Positions 25,419 to 35,065 are shown, counted from the first letter of the stretch. The stretch is DNA of 64,000 nucleotides from Rhizobium sp. 007 (GCF_015353075.1 NZ_CP064187.1:3415001-3479000), one strand, 5' to 3'. A program made the numbers and translations. The notes: generated by a model from the letters alone, not told the origin.

Positions 25419-26366
25419 TTACCCTTTGACGGCGCCCGCCATCAGACCGCGGACGAAGTAGCGGCCGGCGAGGACATAGACGATGAGCGTGGGCACGGCG
25501 GCGATCATCGCAGCGGCCATGTTGACATTATATTCGACCACACCGGTCGAGGTATTCACGACATTGTTTAGCGCCACCGTCATCGGCATGGATTCACCGG
25601 TGCCGGCATAGGCGGAAGCGAACAGGAAGTCGTTCCAGATATTGGTGAATTGGTAGATCACCGTGACGACGATGATCGGCAATGAATTTGGCAGCATGAT
25701 GCGACGGAAAATCTGGAAGAAGCTGGCGCCGTCAACCTGTGCGGCCCTGACCAGTTCAGTCGGAAAGGCCTCGTAGAAATTGCGGAAGAACAGCGTCGTG
25801 AAGCCCAAGCCGTAAACGACATGCACGAAGACCAGATTGACGGTCGGATTGCCGAAGCCGAAGCTCATGCCCGTGGCGTTCTGGAGCGTGGCACCGAAGC
25901 GGCCGAGTGCACCGAGGATCGTCGCCATCGGCAGCAGCACCGACTGGAACGGAATAAAGCAGGCAAACAGCATCAGCCCGAACACAAGCTTATCGCCGGG
26001 AAAGCGCCATTTGGTAAGCACATAGCCGTTGAGCGCGCCCATGATGGTGGAGATTGCAACGGCAGGAACGACCATCTTGATCGAGTTCCAGAAATAGCCC
26101 TTGATGCCGGCGCAGGTCAGGCCGACGCAGGTCTCGCCCCAGGCCCGCAACCAAGGCTCGAAGGTCGGCGACTGAGGCAACGCCAGCATGTTGCCGTTCT
26201 GGATCTCGTCCATGGTCTTGAACGAGGTGACCAGCATCACGAAGAGGGGCATCAGATAAAGGATCGCGAAGATCACCAGCAGGCTGTAGATGACGGTGCG
26301 AGTGATCCACCGGCGTCCATTTCCGCCTTGCGAAATGGCAGTTGCTGAAGAGGCAACGGTACTCAT
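25419..26366 (-). CDS. Sugar ABC transporter permease (MalG type)
   Basis: A 315-residue inner-membrane protein with six predicted helices. The cytoplasmic EAA loop reads EAFPTELVRAAQVDGASFFQ, the contact site for the ATPase. The start overlaps the stop of the other permease by ATGA (26363-26366), and the ATPase follows three bases after its stop. Confidence 0.92.
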   Translation of the reverse strand: MSTVASSATAISQGGNGRRWITRTVIYSLLVIFAILYLMPLFVMLVTSFKTMDEIQNGNMLALPQSPTFEPWLRAWGETCVGLTCAGIKGYFWNSIKMVVPAVAISTIMGALNGYVLTKWRFPGDKLVFGLMLFACFIPFQSVLLPMATILGALGRFGATLQNATGMSFGFGNPTVNLVFVHVVYGLGFTTLFFRNFYEAFPTELVRAAQVDGASFFQIFRRIMLPNSLPIIVVTVIYQFTNIWNDFLFASAYAGTGESMPMTVALNNVVNTSTGVVEYNVNMAAAMIAAVPTLIVYVLAGRYFVRGLMAGAVKG

Positions 26367-27316
26367 CGCGCCTTCTCCCTCAGTTCGGAGTAGAGATAGG
26401 GCACGATGATCGCCGAGATCGTCATCAGCATGATGATCGCGCTCGCAGAACCGACGGCCATTTCGTTTCGCTTGAAGGTGTATTCATACATGAAATTGGA
26501 AGGCAGCCAGGCCGAGCCACCGGGACCGCCGCTCGTCAGCGCGACGACTAGGTCATAGGACTTGATCGCCATATGGGCGAGTACGATGAAGGCCGACAGG
26601 AAGACCGGTCGCAGCATCGGGATGACGATGCGCCTGTAGAGCTGAAAGGTCGTTGCCCCGTCGATCTGGGCGGCTTTCATGATCTCGCCGTCGATGCCAC
26701 GCAGACCCGCGAGAAACATCGCCATGACGAAACCGGAAGCCTGCCAGACGCCGGCGATCACCACGGTGTAGATGACGAAGTCCTTGTTCTTGATCCAATC
26801 GAAATGGAAGCTCGTCCATCCCCATTGATGCAGTGTCTGCTCAAGTCCGAGGCCCGGATCAAGAAACCACTTCCAGGCAACGCCCGTGACAATGAAGGAA
26901 AGCGCCATCGGATAGAGGTAGATCGGTCGCAGCAAGCCCTCGCCGCGGATCTTCTGGTCAAGCAGAATTGCCAGGAACAGGCCGAGCGCCAGAGAGATTC
27001 CGACATAGAGAAAGCCGAAAATTCCCATGTTGGTAATCGAGGTGTACCAGCTCGACGGCGGATCGGTCTCAAACGTCCAGCGCCATAGCCTTTGATAGGC
27101 GCGCGGTCCTGTCAGCACATAGGATGGGAATGTCTTGGAATTGGTGAAGGACAGATAGGCGGTCCAGACGATGAAACCATAAACAAAGATCACAGTGACG
27201 GCGAAACTCGGCGCCAGCACGATCTTGGGCAGGACATCCTGCAGGCGGGAGCGGATGGAATTGCCTATTTTGCGTTCCGTCGTCAGGTTGATCTCGGGGG
27301 TCGCGACAGTGTTCAT
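26363..27316 (-). CDS. Sugar ABC transporter permease (MalF type)
   Basis: A 317-residue inner-membrane protein with six helices and an EAA loop (GIDGEIMKAAQIDGATTFQ). A GGGAGGGGA ribosome site precedes it. It follows the binding-protein gene after an 85-base gap that holds a stem-loop. Confidence 0.92.
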   Translation of the reverse strand: MNTVATPEINLTTERKIGNSIRSRLQDVLPKIVLAPSFAVTVIFVYGFIVWTAYLSFTNSKTFPSYVLTGPRAYQRLWRWTFETDPPSSWYTSITNMGIFGFLYVGISLALGLFLAILLDQKIRGEGLLRPIYLYPMALSFIVTGVAWKWFLDPGLGLEQTLHQWGWTSFHFDWIKNKDFVIYTVVIAGVWQASGFVMAMFLAGLRGIDGEIMKAAQIDGATTFQLYRRIVIPMLRPVFLSAFIVLAHMAIKSYDLVVALTSGGPGGSAWLPSNFMYEYTFKRNEMAVGSASAIIMLMTISAIIVPYLYSELREKAR

Positions 27317-27359
27317 AAAATCGTCCCCTCCCAGGGCCGTATCTGTGGCAAAACGCCTC

Positions 27360-27375
27360 CCCCGCCGGCGCGGGG
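27360..27375. other. Intercistronic stem-loop after the binding-protein gene
   Basis: CCCCGC (27360-27365) and GCGGGG (27370-27375) form a GC-only stem with a four-base loop between the binding-protein gene and the first permease. Such hairpins protect the upstream message and let the binding protein be made in excess over the membrane parts. Confidence 0.5.
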
Positions 27376-27401
27376 AAGGATCCTATTTGATCGATGGCAA
27401 G

Positions 27402-28658
27402 TTACTTGGCGTCGTCGATTGCCTTGACGAGCTCTTCCACGGCCTGATCAGAGGTCTTGATCTGTCCATGAACGAACTTGGACACGACGTCCTTGTAAGC
27501 ATTGGCAACCGCTGGAGGAGCGCCATAGCCCTGGGCCAGCGAGCCGAACAGCGTGCCGCCTTCATTGGCGGCCTTGAGGTCGGCAATACCCTTCTTGCCG
27601 CAAGCATCGAAGTCGGTATCGGGAACGTCGGTGCGCGCAGGCACCGAGCCCTTGACGACGTTGAAGGCCGACTGGAAGCTCTTGGAGAGCGTGGCTGTGG
27701 CAAGCGCGACCTGCGCGGCCTTGCGGTCATCCGGCACATTGAACATGCCGAACATGTCGGAGTTGTAAATCACGCTGCCGTCCGTGCCCGGGAAGCGGTA
27801 GCAAAGGAAATCGGTATCCGGCGTCTTCTTCGCCGCCACGAATTCGCCCTTGGCCCAATCGCCCATGACCTGAACAAGTGCATCGCCTTTGATTACCATG
27901 GCGGTCGCCAGGTTCCAGTCACGGCCGGAGAAGTTCGGGTCGACATATTCCTTGATCTTGGCAAGGTTGTCGAAGGACTTCTTCATCGTGTCTGATTTCA
28001 ACGACTCTTCGTCGAGGTCGTTGAAGGCCTTCTTGTAGAATTCCGGCCCGCCAGTGGAGAGCACGATCGAATCGAACATCGTCGCTTCCTGCCAGTTCTG
28101 ACCACCAAGCGCCAGCGGAATGACGCCTGCAGCCTTGGCCTTTTCAAGCAGTGCGATCAGGTCGTCGAAAGTCTTCGGCTCCGTGCCGCCGATCTTTTCC
28201 ATGACGGCCTTGTTGATCCAAAGCCAGTTGACCGAGTGCACGTTGACCGGAGCAGCAACCCATTTGCCGTCATAGACGGAGAACTTCTGAAGAGCCGCGG
28301 GAACAGACTTGTCCCATCCTTCCTTCGTAGCGGTCTCGGTGAGATCGCCCATGACACCTGCCTGCGCGTAGTCAAGCACCGTATAGCCGAGCATCTGCGA
28401 GGCGGTCGGATAGGTACCCGCCGCAACCATCGCCTTGAGCGCGGTCATGGCAGCATCGCCGCCACCGCCGGCCACCGGCACGTCCTTCCAAGCAAAGCCT
28501 TCCTTGGAGAGGTCCTCCTTCAGCACGTTGAGCGCCGCAGCTTCACCGCCGGACGTCCACCAGTGCAGCATCTGGACTTCCTTCACGTCGGCCGCGTAGG
28601 CCGCAGTACCTGCCATCATCACGGCAGCAACGGCTGCCGAGCCCAAAAACTTGCGCAT
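27402..28658 (-). CDS. Sugar ABC transporter substrate-binding protein
   Basis: A 418-residue periplasmic protein starting at [17 protein letters not shown] with a signal peptide cut after AYA (about residue 22). GGGAGG precedes the ATG; the frame is open 25 codons further upstream. [19 protein letters not shown] and [11 protein letters not shown] match family 1 sugar-binding proteins similar to the glucose/mannose-type binders of rhizobia. It is the first gene of the operon and likely brings in the glycoside cut by the GH2 enzyme. Confidence 0.9.
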   Translation of the reverse strand: MRKFLGSAAVAAVMMAGTAAYAADVKEVQMLHWWTSGGEAAALNVLKEDLSKEGFAWKDVPVAGGGGDAAMTALKAMVAAGTYPTASQMLGYTVLDYAQAGVMGDLTETATKEGWDKSVPAALQKFSVYDGKWVAAPVNVHSVNWLWINKAVMEKIGGTEPKTFDDLIALLEKAKAAGVIPLALGGQNWQEATMFDSIVLSTGGPEFYKKAFNDLDEESLKSDTMKKSFDNLAKIKEYVDPNFSGRDWNLATAMVIKGDALVQVMGDWAKGEFVAAKKTPDTDFLCYRFPGTDGSVIYNSDMFGMFNVPDDRKAAQVALATATLSKSFQSAFNVVKGSVPARTDVPDTDFDACGKKGIADLKAANEGGTLFGSLAQGYGAPPAVANAYKDVVSKFVHGQIKTSDQAVEELVKAIDDAK

Positions 28659-28768
28659 GATATTCCTCCCGTTCGCAAGTAAAGCGGCGAGACCCTCCTC
28701 GTCCGCCGATGTCTCCCGCAGTCGAAGCGGCAAACATGCCCCGCAACTCTCCCAGTCACGGTTGATAA

Positions 28769-28820
28769 TTTAAAGCGTTATAAAACGAGCGGCGTCAAGT
28801 CTTTCTCGACTCGTGAGAAA
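28769..28820 (-). promoter_or_regulatory. Candidate promoter and operator of the ABC importer operon
   Basis: On the minus strand TTGACG (28793-28798) and TTTAAA (28769-28774) are 18 bases apart. Directly upstream, TTTCTC-N7-GAGAAA (28802-28820) is an inverted repeat, and CGTTATAAAACG (28776-28787) lies between the two boxes. One of these may be bound by the LacI regulator at 17664. No site was matched between the two regions, so this is tentative. Confidence 0.4.
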
Positions 28821-28884
28821 AATCGGCCTTTATTGTATAAATTATTGAAAATATTTAACTTCGGCAGGCGCTTCCAGTGACCGC

Positions 28885-29709
28885 TTAGAACGAGATTTCC
28901 CTTCGCGTGATTGCCGCACCCGGCAATATGGTAGCCAGCAGCGGCAGGTGATCCGAGGCCCGGCGCACGAGTGGTGTCGCGGTGACCGTCGCAGATGTCA
29001 CGCCAATCCCATCCGATACGAAAATATGGTCGATCCGCAGGATCGGCAGCCGGGAGGGATAGGTCGGGCGGGGGCGCCGCGCGGCGAGCAGCTGCGTATC
29101 GCGGAAATGCCGCGCCAGCATTTTGTAAGCCGGCGATGACGGGACAGCATTGAGATCGCCGCAGATGATCGCGGGAGCCGCCTGGAATTTCTGGCTTCCA
29201 ATCCATTCCCTGCCGAGCAGCGTCGTCACCTGCCGCATCCGATCGATGCCGCGCAGGCCAAGATGCGTATTCAGCAAGTTCAGATGAATTCCAGCCATTT
29301 CGATCTGCACCCATATCGCCCCCCGCATCTCGCCTACGGAGGGTAACGGCCCGGCTTTCATCAACCGGGTCGGCATGGCTGTCAGGATGGCATCGCCGTA
29401 CTGCTCCTCCTCGACATGCAGCGCCGGATGAAAGTGGGCCTGCATCTTCAAGAGCGAAGCGATCGCATGTGCCTGGTCGATACCGCCCGTGCGCTTGCGG
29501 CCGACATCCAGTTCCTGCAGCGCAATGATGTCCGCGCCGGTTTGCGCGATCACATCGGCGATGCGCGCTGGTTCGATCCGCCGGTCGGTGCCGATGCAGC
29601 TATGCACATTGTAGGTCAGGATTTTCAGCTCGCTGCCGGTCGATTCCGGCAGAACGGAGGAGAATGTGCTCATCCCGGGGGAACTTGCTTTCAGCCTGTT
29701 TCGTTCCAT
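28885..29709 (-). CDS. Endonuclease/exonuclease/phosphatase (EEP) family protein, YbhP-like
   Basis: A 274-residue protein counted from MERNRLKASSP, whose ATG has a GGAG site; ATG codons 9 residues upstream and 12 residues downstream are alternatives. EEP motifs are complete: LTYNVHSC, ALQELDVG, LLNTHLGL, ICGDLNAVP, DHIFVSDG and ASDHLPLLA. These enzymes cleave phosphodiesters in nucleic acids or inositol and sphingolipids. The neighbouring YbhN and ClsB genes suggest a lipid-related role like that proposed for E. coli ybhP. It is divergent from the YbhN gene, with 29 bases between starts. Confidence 0.82.
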   Translation of the reverse strand: MERNRLKASSPGMSTFSSVLPESTGSELKILTYNVHSCIGTDRRIEPARIADVIAQTGADIIALQELDVGRKRTGGIDQAHAIASLLKMQAHFHPALHVEEEQYGDAILTAMPTRLMKAGPLPSVGEMRGAIWVQIEMAGIHLNLLNTHLGLRGIDRMRQVTTLLGREWIGSQKFQAAPAIICGDLNAVPSSPAYKMLARHFRDTQLLAARRPRPTYPSRLPILRIDHIFVSDGIGVTSATVTATPLVRRASDHLPLLATILPGAAITRREISF

Positions 29710-29738
29710 CTCCGGAACTCCAACGAAACGGGGCATTG

Positions 29739-30710
29739 ATGTCCATCAAGCGCGTGCTTATCAATGTAGCTCTGGTTCTCTGCCTGATGCTTGCGGCCTA
29801 TCTTCTCTACAGGGTCTTCAGCCGTTACACCTTGAGCGACGTCTTGGAATCGATCCGCACGATACCGGGAGCCCGCATTCTCGGGGGCCTCGGCTTTGCG
29901 GCCGCCTCCTACCTCTGCCTGACCGGCTTCGACTGGCTGGCGCTGCGCTACGCCGGCAGGCCGCTGAGCTATCCGAGGGCCGCCATTGCCTCGTTCACCA
30001 GCCTCTCGATCGGCCATAATCTTGGCTTTGCAGCGCTGAGCAGCGGCGCTGTGCGCTACCGCTTCTATTCTCGCTGGGGCTTGAATGCCGAAGAAGTTGC
30101 AAAGGTCATCCTGTTTTGCGGCGTGACCGTAGGCATCGGCCTTTCGGCCCTTGCGGGCATCGCCCTCATCATCAATCCGCAGGATGCCGCAAATCTCCTG
30201 AAACTCGGCCCGGCCAGTCTGTTCGCGCTTGGCTGCGCCTGTCTTAGTCTGCCCGTAGTCTATGTCATTCTGTCCGCCATCGTCCGCATGCCGCTGCATC
30301 TTTGGAAATGGTCGTTCGAAATGCCCCGCCTGAAGCTCGCATTGGGCCAGGTCGTCATCGGCACGGTGAATTTCATCTTCGTCGCAGCCTGCCTGCATCA
30401 GATGCTCGCCGTACAAGGCCAGGCGAGCTACGTGCAGACGGCGACGGCATACGTGCTCGCCAATATCGCTGTCCTCGTTACCCACGTGCCTGGCGGTCTA
30501 GGCGTCATCGAGGCCACGGTCAGCTATGTCCTGCCCGGCGCCGCCTCGATAGGGGCACTGGTGGCCTTCAGGGTGATTTATTTTCTGATTCCGCTGCTGA
30601 TCGGCCTGCCGGTCTTCGCGATCAGCGAAGTCGTCATTCCGAAACCAAAGCAGATACCGTCAAAAGATCGCTCTCAACAGTCGGCTCATGCGCAGACGCA
30701 GCTTCTGTAG
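29739..30710 (+). CDS. YbhN/UPF0104 family inner-membrane protein
   Basis: A 323-residue protein with about eight hydrophobic helices, starting MSIKRVLINVALVLCLML. Family motifs include SIGHNLGFAALSSGAVRYR and VTHVPGGLGVIEAT. This is the lysylphosphatidylglycerol synthase transmembrane-like family; E. coli YbhN is thought to move or supply phospholipid at the outer part of the inner membrane. Its last 51 bases overlap the end of the convergent cardiolipin synthase gene, so the two share an antisense tail. Confidence 0.8.
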   Translation: MSIKRVLINVALVLCLMLAAYLLYRVFSRYTLSDVLESIRTIPGARILGGLGFAAASYLCLTGFDWLALRYAGRPLSYPRAAIASFTSLSIGHNLGFAALSSGAVRYRFYSRWGLNAEEVAKVILFCGVTVGIGLSALAGIALIINPQDAANLLKLGPASLFALGCACLSLPVVYVILSAIVRMPLHLWKWSFEMPRLKLALGQVVIGTVNFIFVAACLHQMLAVQGQASYVQTATAYVLANIAVLVTHVPGGLGVIEATVSYVLPGAASIGALVAFRVIYFLIPLLIGLPVFAISEVVIPKPKQIPSKDRSQQSAHAQTQLL

Positions 30711-32192
30711 CGGCCGGTAAGGTCGCCGGGGGTCCACGAAAGCAGTTCCGATCATCGGCGATGTCTCGCCTTTCGCGATATCGATCGCAAAGTGGCGAAG
30801 GCCGCGCTTGCGGATGTTCAGCGCCTCTATGGCATTGAGCAAGGACCGCTTCGCCGTCTCCATTTCTTTGACAGCTTCGCTCGTCGCATCGAGATGCTCG
30901 GCAATCAGCCGGTGGCGAAACGACGTTATCGCCCGCCGGTGAGCAGCACTTTCCGCCTCGATCGCCAGGTCGCATTCCGTATCGAGTCCCTCCGAACGAT
31001 TGTTGAGATTCGAAGAGCCGATGCGAATGAAACGGTCGTCGACGATGATAAGCTTCGAATGGATGACAACCTCCTGCTCGCCCCCCTTTCCGTCCGGGAC
31101 CACCGAGTACATCACGCGCAGCCGGTCATGGCGATCGATGCGCTTCAGCCTGCGGATCAGCCGGTCCCGGTTGTGGCCCATTGCCAGCTTTTCGATCAGT
31201 CCGTGTGAACTCTTCGTAACCAGAACAGCAATCTCCGGGCCATCTGCCTCCTTGAGGCGTTTCGCGATGACTCGCGCCACGCCGAAGGAGGCAAGATATT
31301 GGGTCTCGATATAGATGTATTTCCTTGCCGCATTAATGGCATCGCGCGTCAGCCGAAAGGCTTCAAACCGCCCGCGTTTGCCGATCCATCCTGGCTCGGT
31401 GAGTGCAATCGCCGCCGTCACATTCTCCATTTCCGGCGGGAGCGTATGCGGCCATGACACGCCGCCCTGCGGAGTTACTTCGACCAGCTTGCCGGTCGCC
31501 TGCTTCCACCGCCGGCGGCACACGTCGCCGATCAGCCGCGCAGCGCTGCCTGAGACCATCGACTGCATATCATGCACAGGATCGTATGGCACACCGTCCG
31601 GAGCCTTTCGAAGCGGATTGTCGGCCCGATGATCAGGCTCATCCCAGCGCCGGGCGGTCAAATCTACACCGCCGAGGAAACCGATGCTGTCATCGATGGA
31701 AACCAGTTTCTGATGGTGGCAGCCACGCAGAGGATGGCGCAGATCGAAACGCAGGCTGATCTGCGGATGTGTGGAGAAGCCGTTTTCCTTGAAAAGCTTC
31801 AAGGATTTGCCGGAATAGACCGGTCCCATGCCCCAGATCAATATCCGGATCTGCAGCCATGGATTTTCATCGGCAAGCGCCAGCAGAAGTTCGCCGAGCG
31901 TTTCCGAGCTTTGATGTGGCCTCAGCCGGATATCGGGATTGAAATCCCAGCCGATGATCCAGATCGAATGTCTTGCCTGTCGCAGAACCTCATCAAGCGC
32001 CGCGAAATAGGCAGCGCCGTCAACCAGAAAAGCCGCCTTGTCCGCTTTGCCAGTTCGCCAGACGTTTCGTCCGTTGCGGATAATGCCGCCCGGAATGACC
32101 GGAAGAGCGGTGCGGCGGCGCGCGACCGTCGTGATATAATCAATTGCTTTGGCTGTCTTACGTTTATCGGATACGGCTCGCAAATCGGTCAT
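30660..32192 (-). CDS. clsB: Phospholipase D family cardiolipin synthase (ClsB-like)
   Basis: A 510-residue enzyme with two HKD motifs: HHQKLVSIDDSIGFLGGVD (about residue 159) and HSKLIIVDDRFIRIGSSN (about residue 375). ClsB-type enzymes transfer a phosphatidyl group between lipids. There is no N-terminal membrane helix, as in E. coli ClsB and unlike ClsA. The C-terminal tail ends in a basic LQKLRLRMSRLLRAIF. Its neighbours match E. coli ybhN and ybhP, supporting a ClsB assignment. A phospholipase D of other specificity is the alternative. Confidence 0.82.
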   Translation of the reverse strand: MTDLRAVSDKRKTAKAIDYITTVARRRTALPVIPGGIIRNGRNVWRTGKADKAAFLVDGAAYFAALDEVLRQARHSIWIIGWDFNPDIRLRPHQSSETLGELLLALADENPWLQIRILIWGMGPVYSGKSLKLFKENGFSTHPQISLRFDLRHPLRGCHHQKLVSIDDSIGFLGGVDLTARRWDEPDHRADNPLRKAPDGVPYDPVHDMQSMVSGSAARLIGDVCRRRWKQATGKLVEVTPQGGVSWPHTLPPEMENVTAAIALTEPGWIGKRGRFEAFRLTRDAINAARKYIYIETQYLASFGVARVIAKRLKEADGPEIAVLVTKSSHGLIEKLAMGHNRDRLIRRLKRIDRHDRLRVMYSVVPDGKGGEQEVVIHSKLIIVDDRFIRIGSSNLNNRSEGLDTECDLAIEAESAAHRRAITSFRHRLIAEHLDATSEAVKEMETAKRSLLNAIEALNIRKRGLRHFAIDIAKGETSPMIGTAFVDPRRPYRPLQKLRLRMSRLLRAIF

Positions 32193-32383
32193 TCGCTATC
32201 CAGCGCCCTTGAATTTTATGCGCTGGAAACGCCCGAAATACGCGGCTTGTTCCCGGATGGAGCAAAAGCACCGGTTGTTTATCGTGATGCCGCCGCAATC
32301 TGCTCGACCGATGGAAGCCGTTAAATCCGCATTGCCGCCTGCAGGCATTTGACGCGTTACTAAGGCACCAGGGAGGGACCATC

Positions 32384-33259
32384 ATGCGCCAATACTCAGC
32401 CTGCATCGAATGGCTGTTCGCCGAACCCGGTGACCGTTTCGAAGACCGCATCTACCGCGCCAGGAAGGCCGGTTTGCCGGCAATCGAGTTCTGGCGTTGG
32501 ACGGACAAGGATCTCGGCGCGATTTGCGCTGCCCTCAAGCAGACCGGCCTCGCCGTATCCAGCATCGTGACAGAGCCGATGATTCCGTTGACAGATGCCA
32601 CCAACAAGCAAACGTGGCTGGAAGGACTGGCCGCGTCGGTAAAGGTCGCCCAGAGGCTCGCCGCTCCTATCCTCATTGCACAGGCAGGTGACGATCTCCC
32701 CGGCCGCTCGCGCCAGGAGCAGCGCCTTGCGCTGACGGCTGCGCTGCGCGCCGGCGCCGATGTCCTGAGGGGCACGGGTGTGCGCCTCGGCGTCGAGCCA
32801 CTGAACACCCGCATCGACCATATCGGTTATTTTCTGGAATCCACCCGCGAAGGCCTCGACATCGCTGACGAGATCGATCGCCCCGAAATCGGGATCGTCT
32901 ACGATATCTACCATTCGGCGGTGATGGATGAGCGAACCGAGGATGTGGTCGGCGACCGGATTTCGCGCGTGTTTCATGTACACGTCGCAGACCACCCGGG
33001 TCGCAACGAACCCGGCTCCGGCAGCATCGATCTGGCGCACCGCCTCAACTGGCTGTTTGAGAGAGGATACGCAGGACGCGTGGGACTGGAGTATCGGCGC
33101 TTACGCAAGGCGTTATGGCGGCCAGAAATGCGATTGGCGTGCTTTGGTAGAGATCCGCTGGCAAGCTGCGATGACGCAGCGCATATCGTAAGCATACGGG
33201 TCGCGGCGGCCATTGCAGGGCGGGCCGGAAGCCTCGTTTCTTCCGACCCGCCCCGATGA
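32384..33259 (+). CDS. Hydroxypyruvate isomerase-like TIM-barrel protein with an unusual C terminus
   Basis: A 291-residue protein beginning MRQYSACIEWLFAEPGDRFE. The barrel carries the metal and substrate residues of the Hyi/OtnI family: glutamate in GVEPLNTRIDH, aspartate and histidine in IVYDIYHSAVM, histidine in HVHVADHPGRNEPGSG and the glutamate of GLEY. Relatives end shortly after GLEY plus 20 residues; here about 50 basic residues (from RRLRKALWRPEMR) continue to a stop inside the terminator hairpin, suggesting a frameshift or truncated and replaced tail. It may isomerise hydroxypyruvate or a tetronate, but substrate is unknown. Confidence 0.75.
   Translation: MRQYSACIEWLFAEPGDRFEDRIYRARKAGLPAIEFWRWTDKDLGAICAALKQTGLAVSSIVTEPMIPLTDATNKQTWLEGLAASVKVAQRLAAPILIAQAGDDLPGRSRQEQRLALTAALRAGADVLRGTGVRLGVEPLNTRIDHIGYFLESTREGLDIADEIDRPEIGIVYDIYHSAVMDERTEDVVGDRISRVFHVHVADHPGRNEPGSGSIDLAHRLNWLFERGYAGRVGLEYRRLRKALWRPEMRLACFGRDPLASCDDAAHIVSIRVAAAIAGRAGSLVSSDPPR
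33218..33253. terminator. Bidirectional terminator between the isomerase-like gene and glpV
   Basis: GGGCGGG (33218-33224) pairs with CCCGCCC (33247-33253), and CGGAAG (33226-33231) with CTTCCG (33240-33245), with one mismatch between and an eight-base loop. It lies between the convergent genes and overlaps the end of the long isomerase frame. Confidence 0.7.
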
Positions 33260-33262
33260 CGA

Positions 33263-34987
33263 TCAGTTCGACTGCCAGCTCTTGACCAGTTCGTCGTAAT
33301 TGACCGTTACCGGCTTCTCTTTCTCGTTCTCGACCTTCAATTGCGGAGCGAGGTTGCCCTTTGCGACGGCATCCTTGTTCCAGTATTCGAGATCCTGCTC
33401 TTCGGCGAGCTTCGGGCCGACATCGCCCTGGACGCCGGCGCGTTCAAGGCGCTGCAGTACCTTTTCCTGCTCGGCGCAAAGCGAATCCATGGCTTCCTGG
33501 GGGGTCTTCGCGCCCGACGAAGCATCGCCGATCGCCTGCCACCAGAGTTGTGCGAGCTTCGGATAGTCCGGCACGTTGGTGCCCGTCGGCGACCACTGCA
33601 CGCGGGCGGGCGAGCGATAGAACTCGACCAGACCGCCGAGCTTCGGAGCGCGTTCGGTGAAGCTCTTGTCACGAATGGTGGACTCGCGAATGAACGTCAG
33701 CCCGACGTGGCTCTTCTTCACGTCGACCGTCTTCGACGTGACGAACTGAGCATAGAGCCAGGCGGCCTTGGCACGATCGTCCGGGGTCGACTTCATCAGC
33801 GTCCAGGAGCCGGCATCCTGGTACCCGAGCTTCATGCCGTCCTTCCAGTAGACGCCGTGCGGCGACGGGGCGAAGCGCCACTTCGGCGTGCCGTCCTCGT
33901 TCACGACCGGCAGGCCCTGCTTCACGAAGTCCGCGGTGAAGGCCGTGTACGTAAACATCTGCTGGGCGATCTCACCCTGCGACGGAACCGGGCCAGATTC
34001 GGAGAAGGTCATGCCCTGGGCTGCCGCCGGAGCGTAGGCCTTCATCCAATCCAGATACTTCTGGATCGAATAGACGGCTGCAGGACCGTTGGTGTCGCCG
34101 CCGCGTGCGACGCAAGAGCCGACTGGACGCGAGTTCTCGTCTACCTTGATGCCCCATTCGTCAACCGGCTTGCCATTCGGAATGCCTTTGTCGCCGTTGC
34201 CGGCCATGGAGAGCCAGGCGTCGGTGAAGCGCCAGCCGAGCGACGGATCCTTCTTGCCGTAGTCCATGTGGCCATAGACCTTCTTACCACCGACCTCACG
34301 TCCGGTGAAGAATTCAGCGATGTCCTCATAGGCCGACCAGTTGACCGGCACGCCGAGGTCGTAGCCGTACTTCGCCTTGAAGTCTGCCTTGTTCTTCTCG
34401 TCGTTGAACCAGTCGTAGCGGAACCAGTAGAGGTTCGCGAACTGCTGGTCGGGCAGCTGATAGAGCTTGCCGTCCGGCGCCGTCGTGAAGGACTTGCCGA
34501 TGAAGTCGTCGATGTCGAGGTTGGGATTGGTGACGTCCTTCCCCTCGTTCGCCATGAAGTCGGTCAGACTGCGTGCCTGCTGATAGCGCCAGTGCGTACC
34601 GATGAGGTCCGAGTCGTTGATGTAGGCGTCGTAGATGTTTTCGCCTGACTGCATCTGCGTCTGCAGTTTTTCAACGACGTCGCCTTCGCCGATCAGATCG
34701 TGGGCGATCTTGATGCCGGTGATGGCGGTAAAGGCTGGTGCCAGCACCTTCGATTCATATTCGTGCGTTGTGATCGTTTCGGAGACAACCTTGATGTCCA
34801 TGCCGGCGAAAGGCTTTGCCGCATCGACGAACCACTGCATTTCCTTTTCCTGGTCCGCACGGGAAATCGTCGAGAGATCGCCGACTTCCTTGTCCAGAAA
34901 GGCTTTCGCCTCATCCATGCCGGCATAGGCGGAGCCCGCCATGGCCAGCAAGATGCCTGCTGTTGTCGCTAGTAAATGCCGTCGCAT
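33263..34987 (-). CDS. glpV: Glycerol ABC transporter substrate-binding protein
   Basis: A 574-residue periplasmic binding protein, long for the class, as expected of GlpV of Rhizobium leguminosarum. The signal peptide MRRHLLATTAGILLAMAGS is cut near residue 22. The mature protein has ITGIKIAHDLIGEGDVVEK and the conserved WRFTDAWLSMAGNGDKG. It binds glycerol for the GlpSTPQU importer. It is the last gene of the glp operon, preceded by GGGAGGATATT before the ATG. Confidence 0.9.
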   Translation of the reverse strand: MRRHLLATTAGILLAMAGSAYAGMDEAKAFLDKEVGDLSTISRADQEKEMQWFVDAAKPFAGMDIKVVSETITTHEYESKVLAPAFTAITGIKIAHDLIGEGDVVEKLQTQMQSGENIYDAYINDSDLIGTHWRYQQARSLTDFMANEGKDVTNPNLDIDDFIGKSFTTAPDGKLYQLPDQQFANLYWFRYDWFNDEKNKADFKAKYGYDLGVPVNWSAYEDIAEFFTGREVGGKKVYGHMDYGKKDPSLGWRFTDAWLSMAGNGDKGIPNGKPVDEWGIKVDENSRPVGSCVARGGDTNGPAAVYSIQKYLDWMKAYAPAAAQGMTFSESGPVPSQGEIAQQMFTYTAFTADFVKQGLPVVNEDGTPKWRFAPSPHGVYWKDGMKLGYQDAGSWTLMKSTPDDRAKAAWLYAQFVTSKTVDVKKSHVGLTFIRESTIRDKSFTERAPKLGGLVEFYRSPARVQWSPTGTNVPDYPKLAQLWWQAIGDASSGAKTPQEAMDSLCAEQEKVLQRLERAGVQGDVGPKLAEEQDLEYWNKDAVAKGNLAPQLKVENEKEKPVTVNYDELVKSWQSN

Positions 34988-35065
34988 AATATCCTCCCAG
35001 GGTTTGCGATTGCAGTCTTCACGTCTCAGGCGGCCAGTCCCCCGGCCATCTGTATTACCCTGCCG

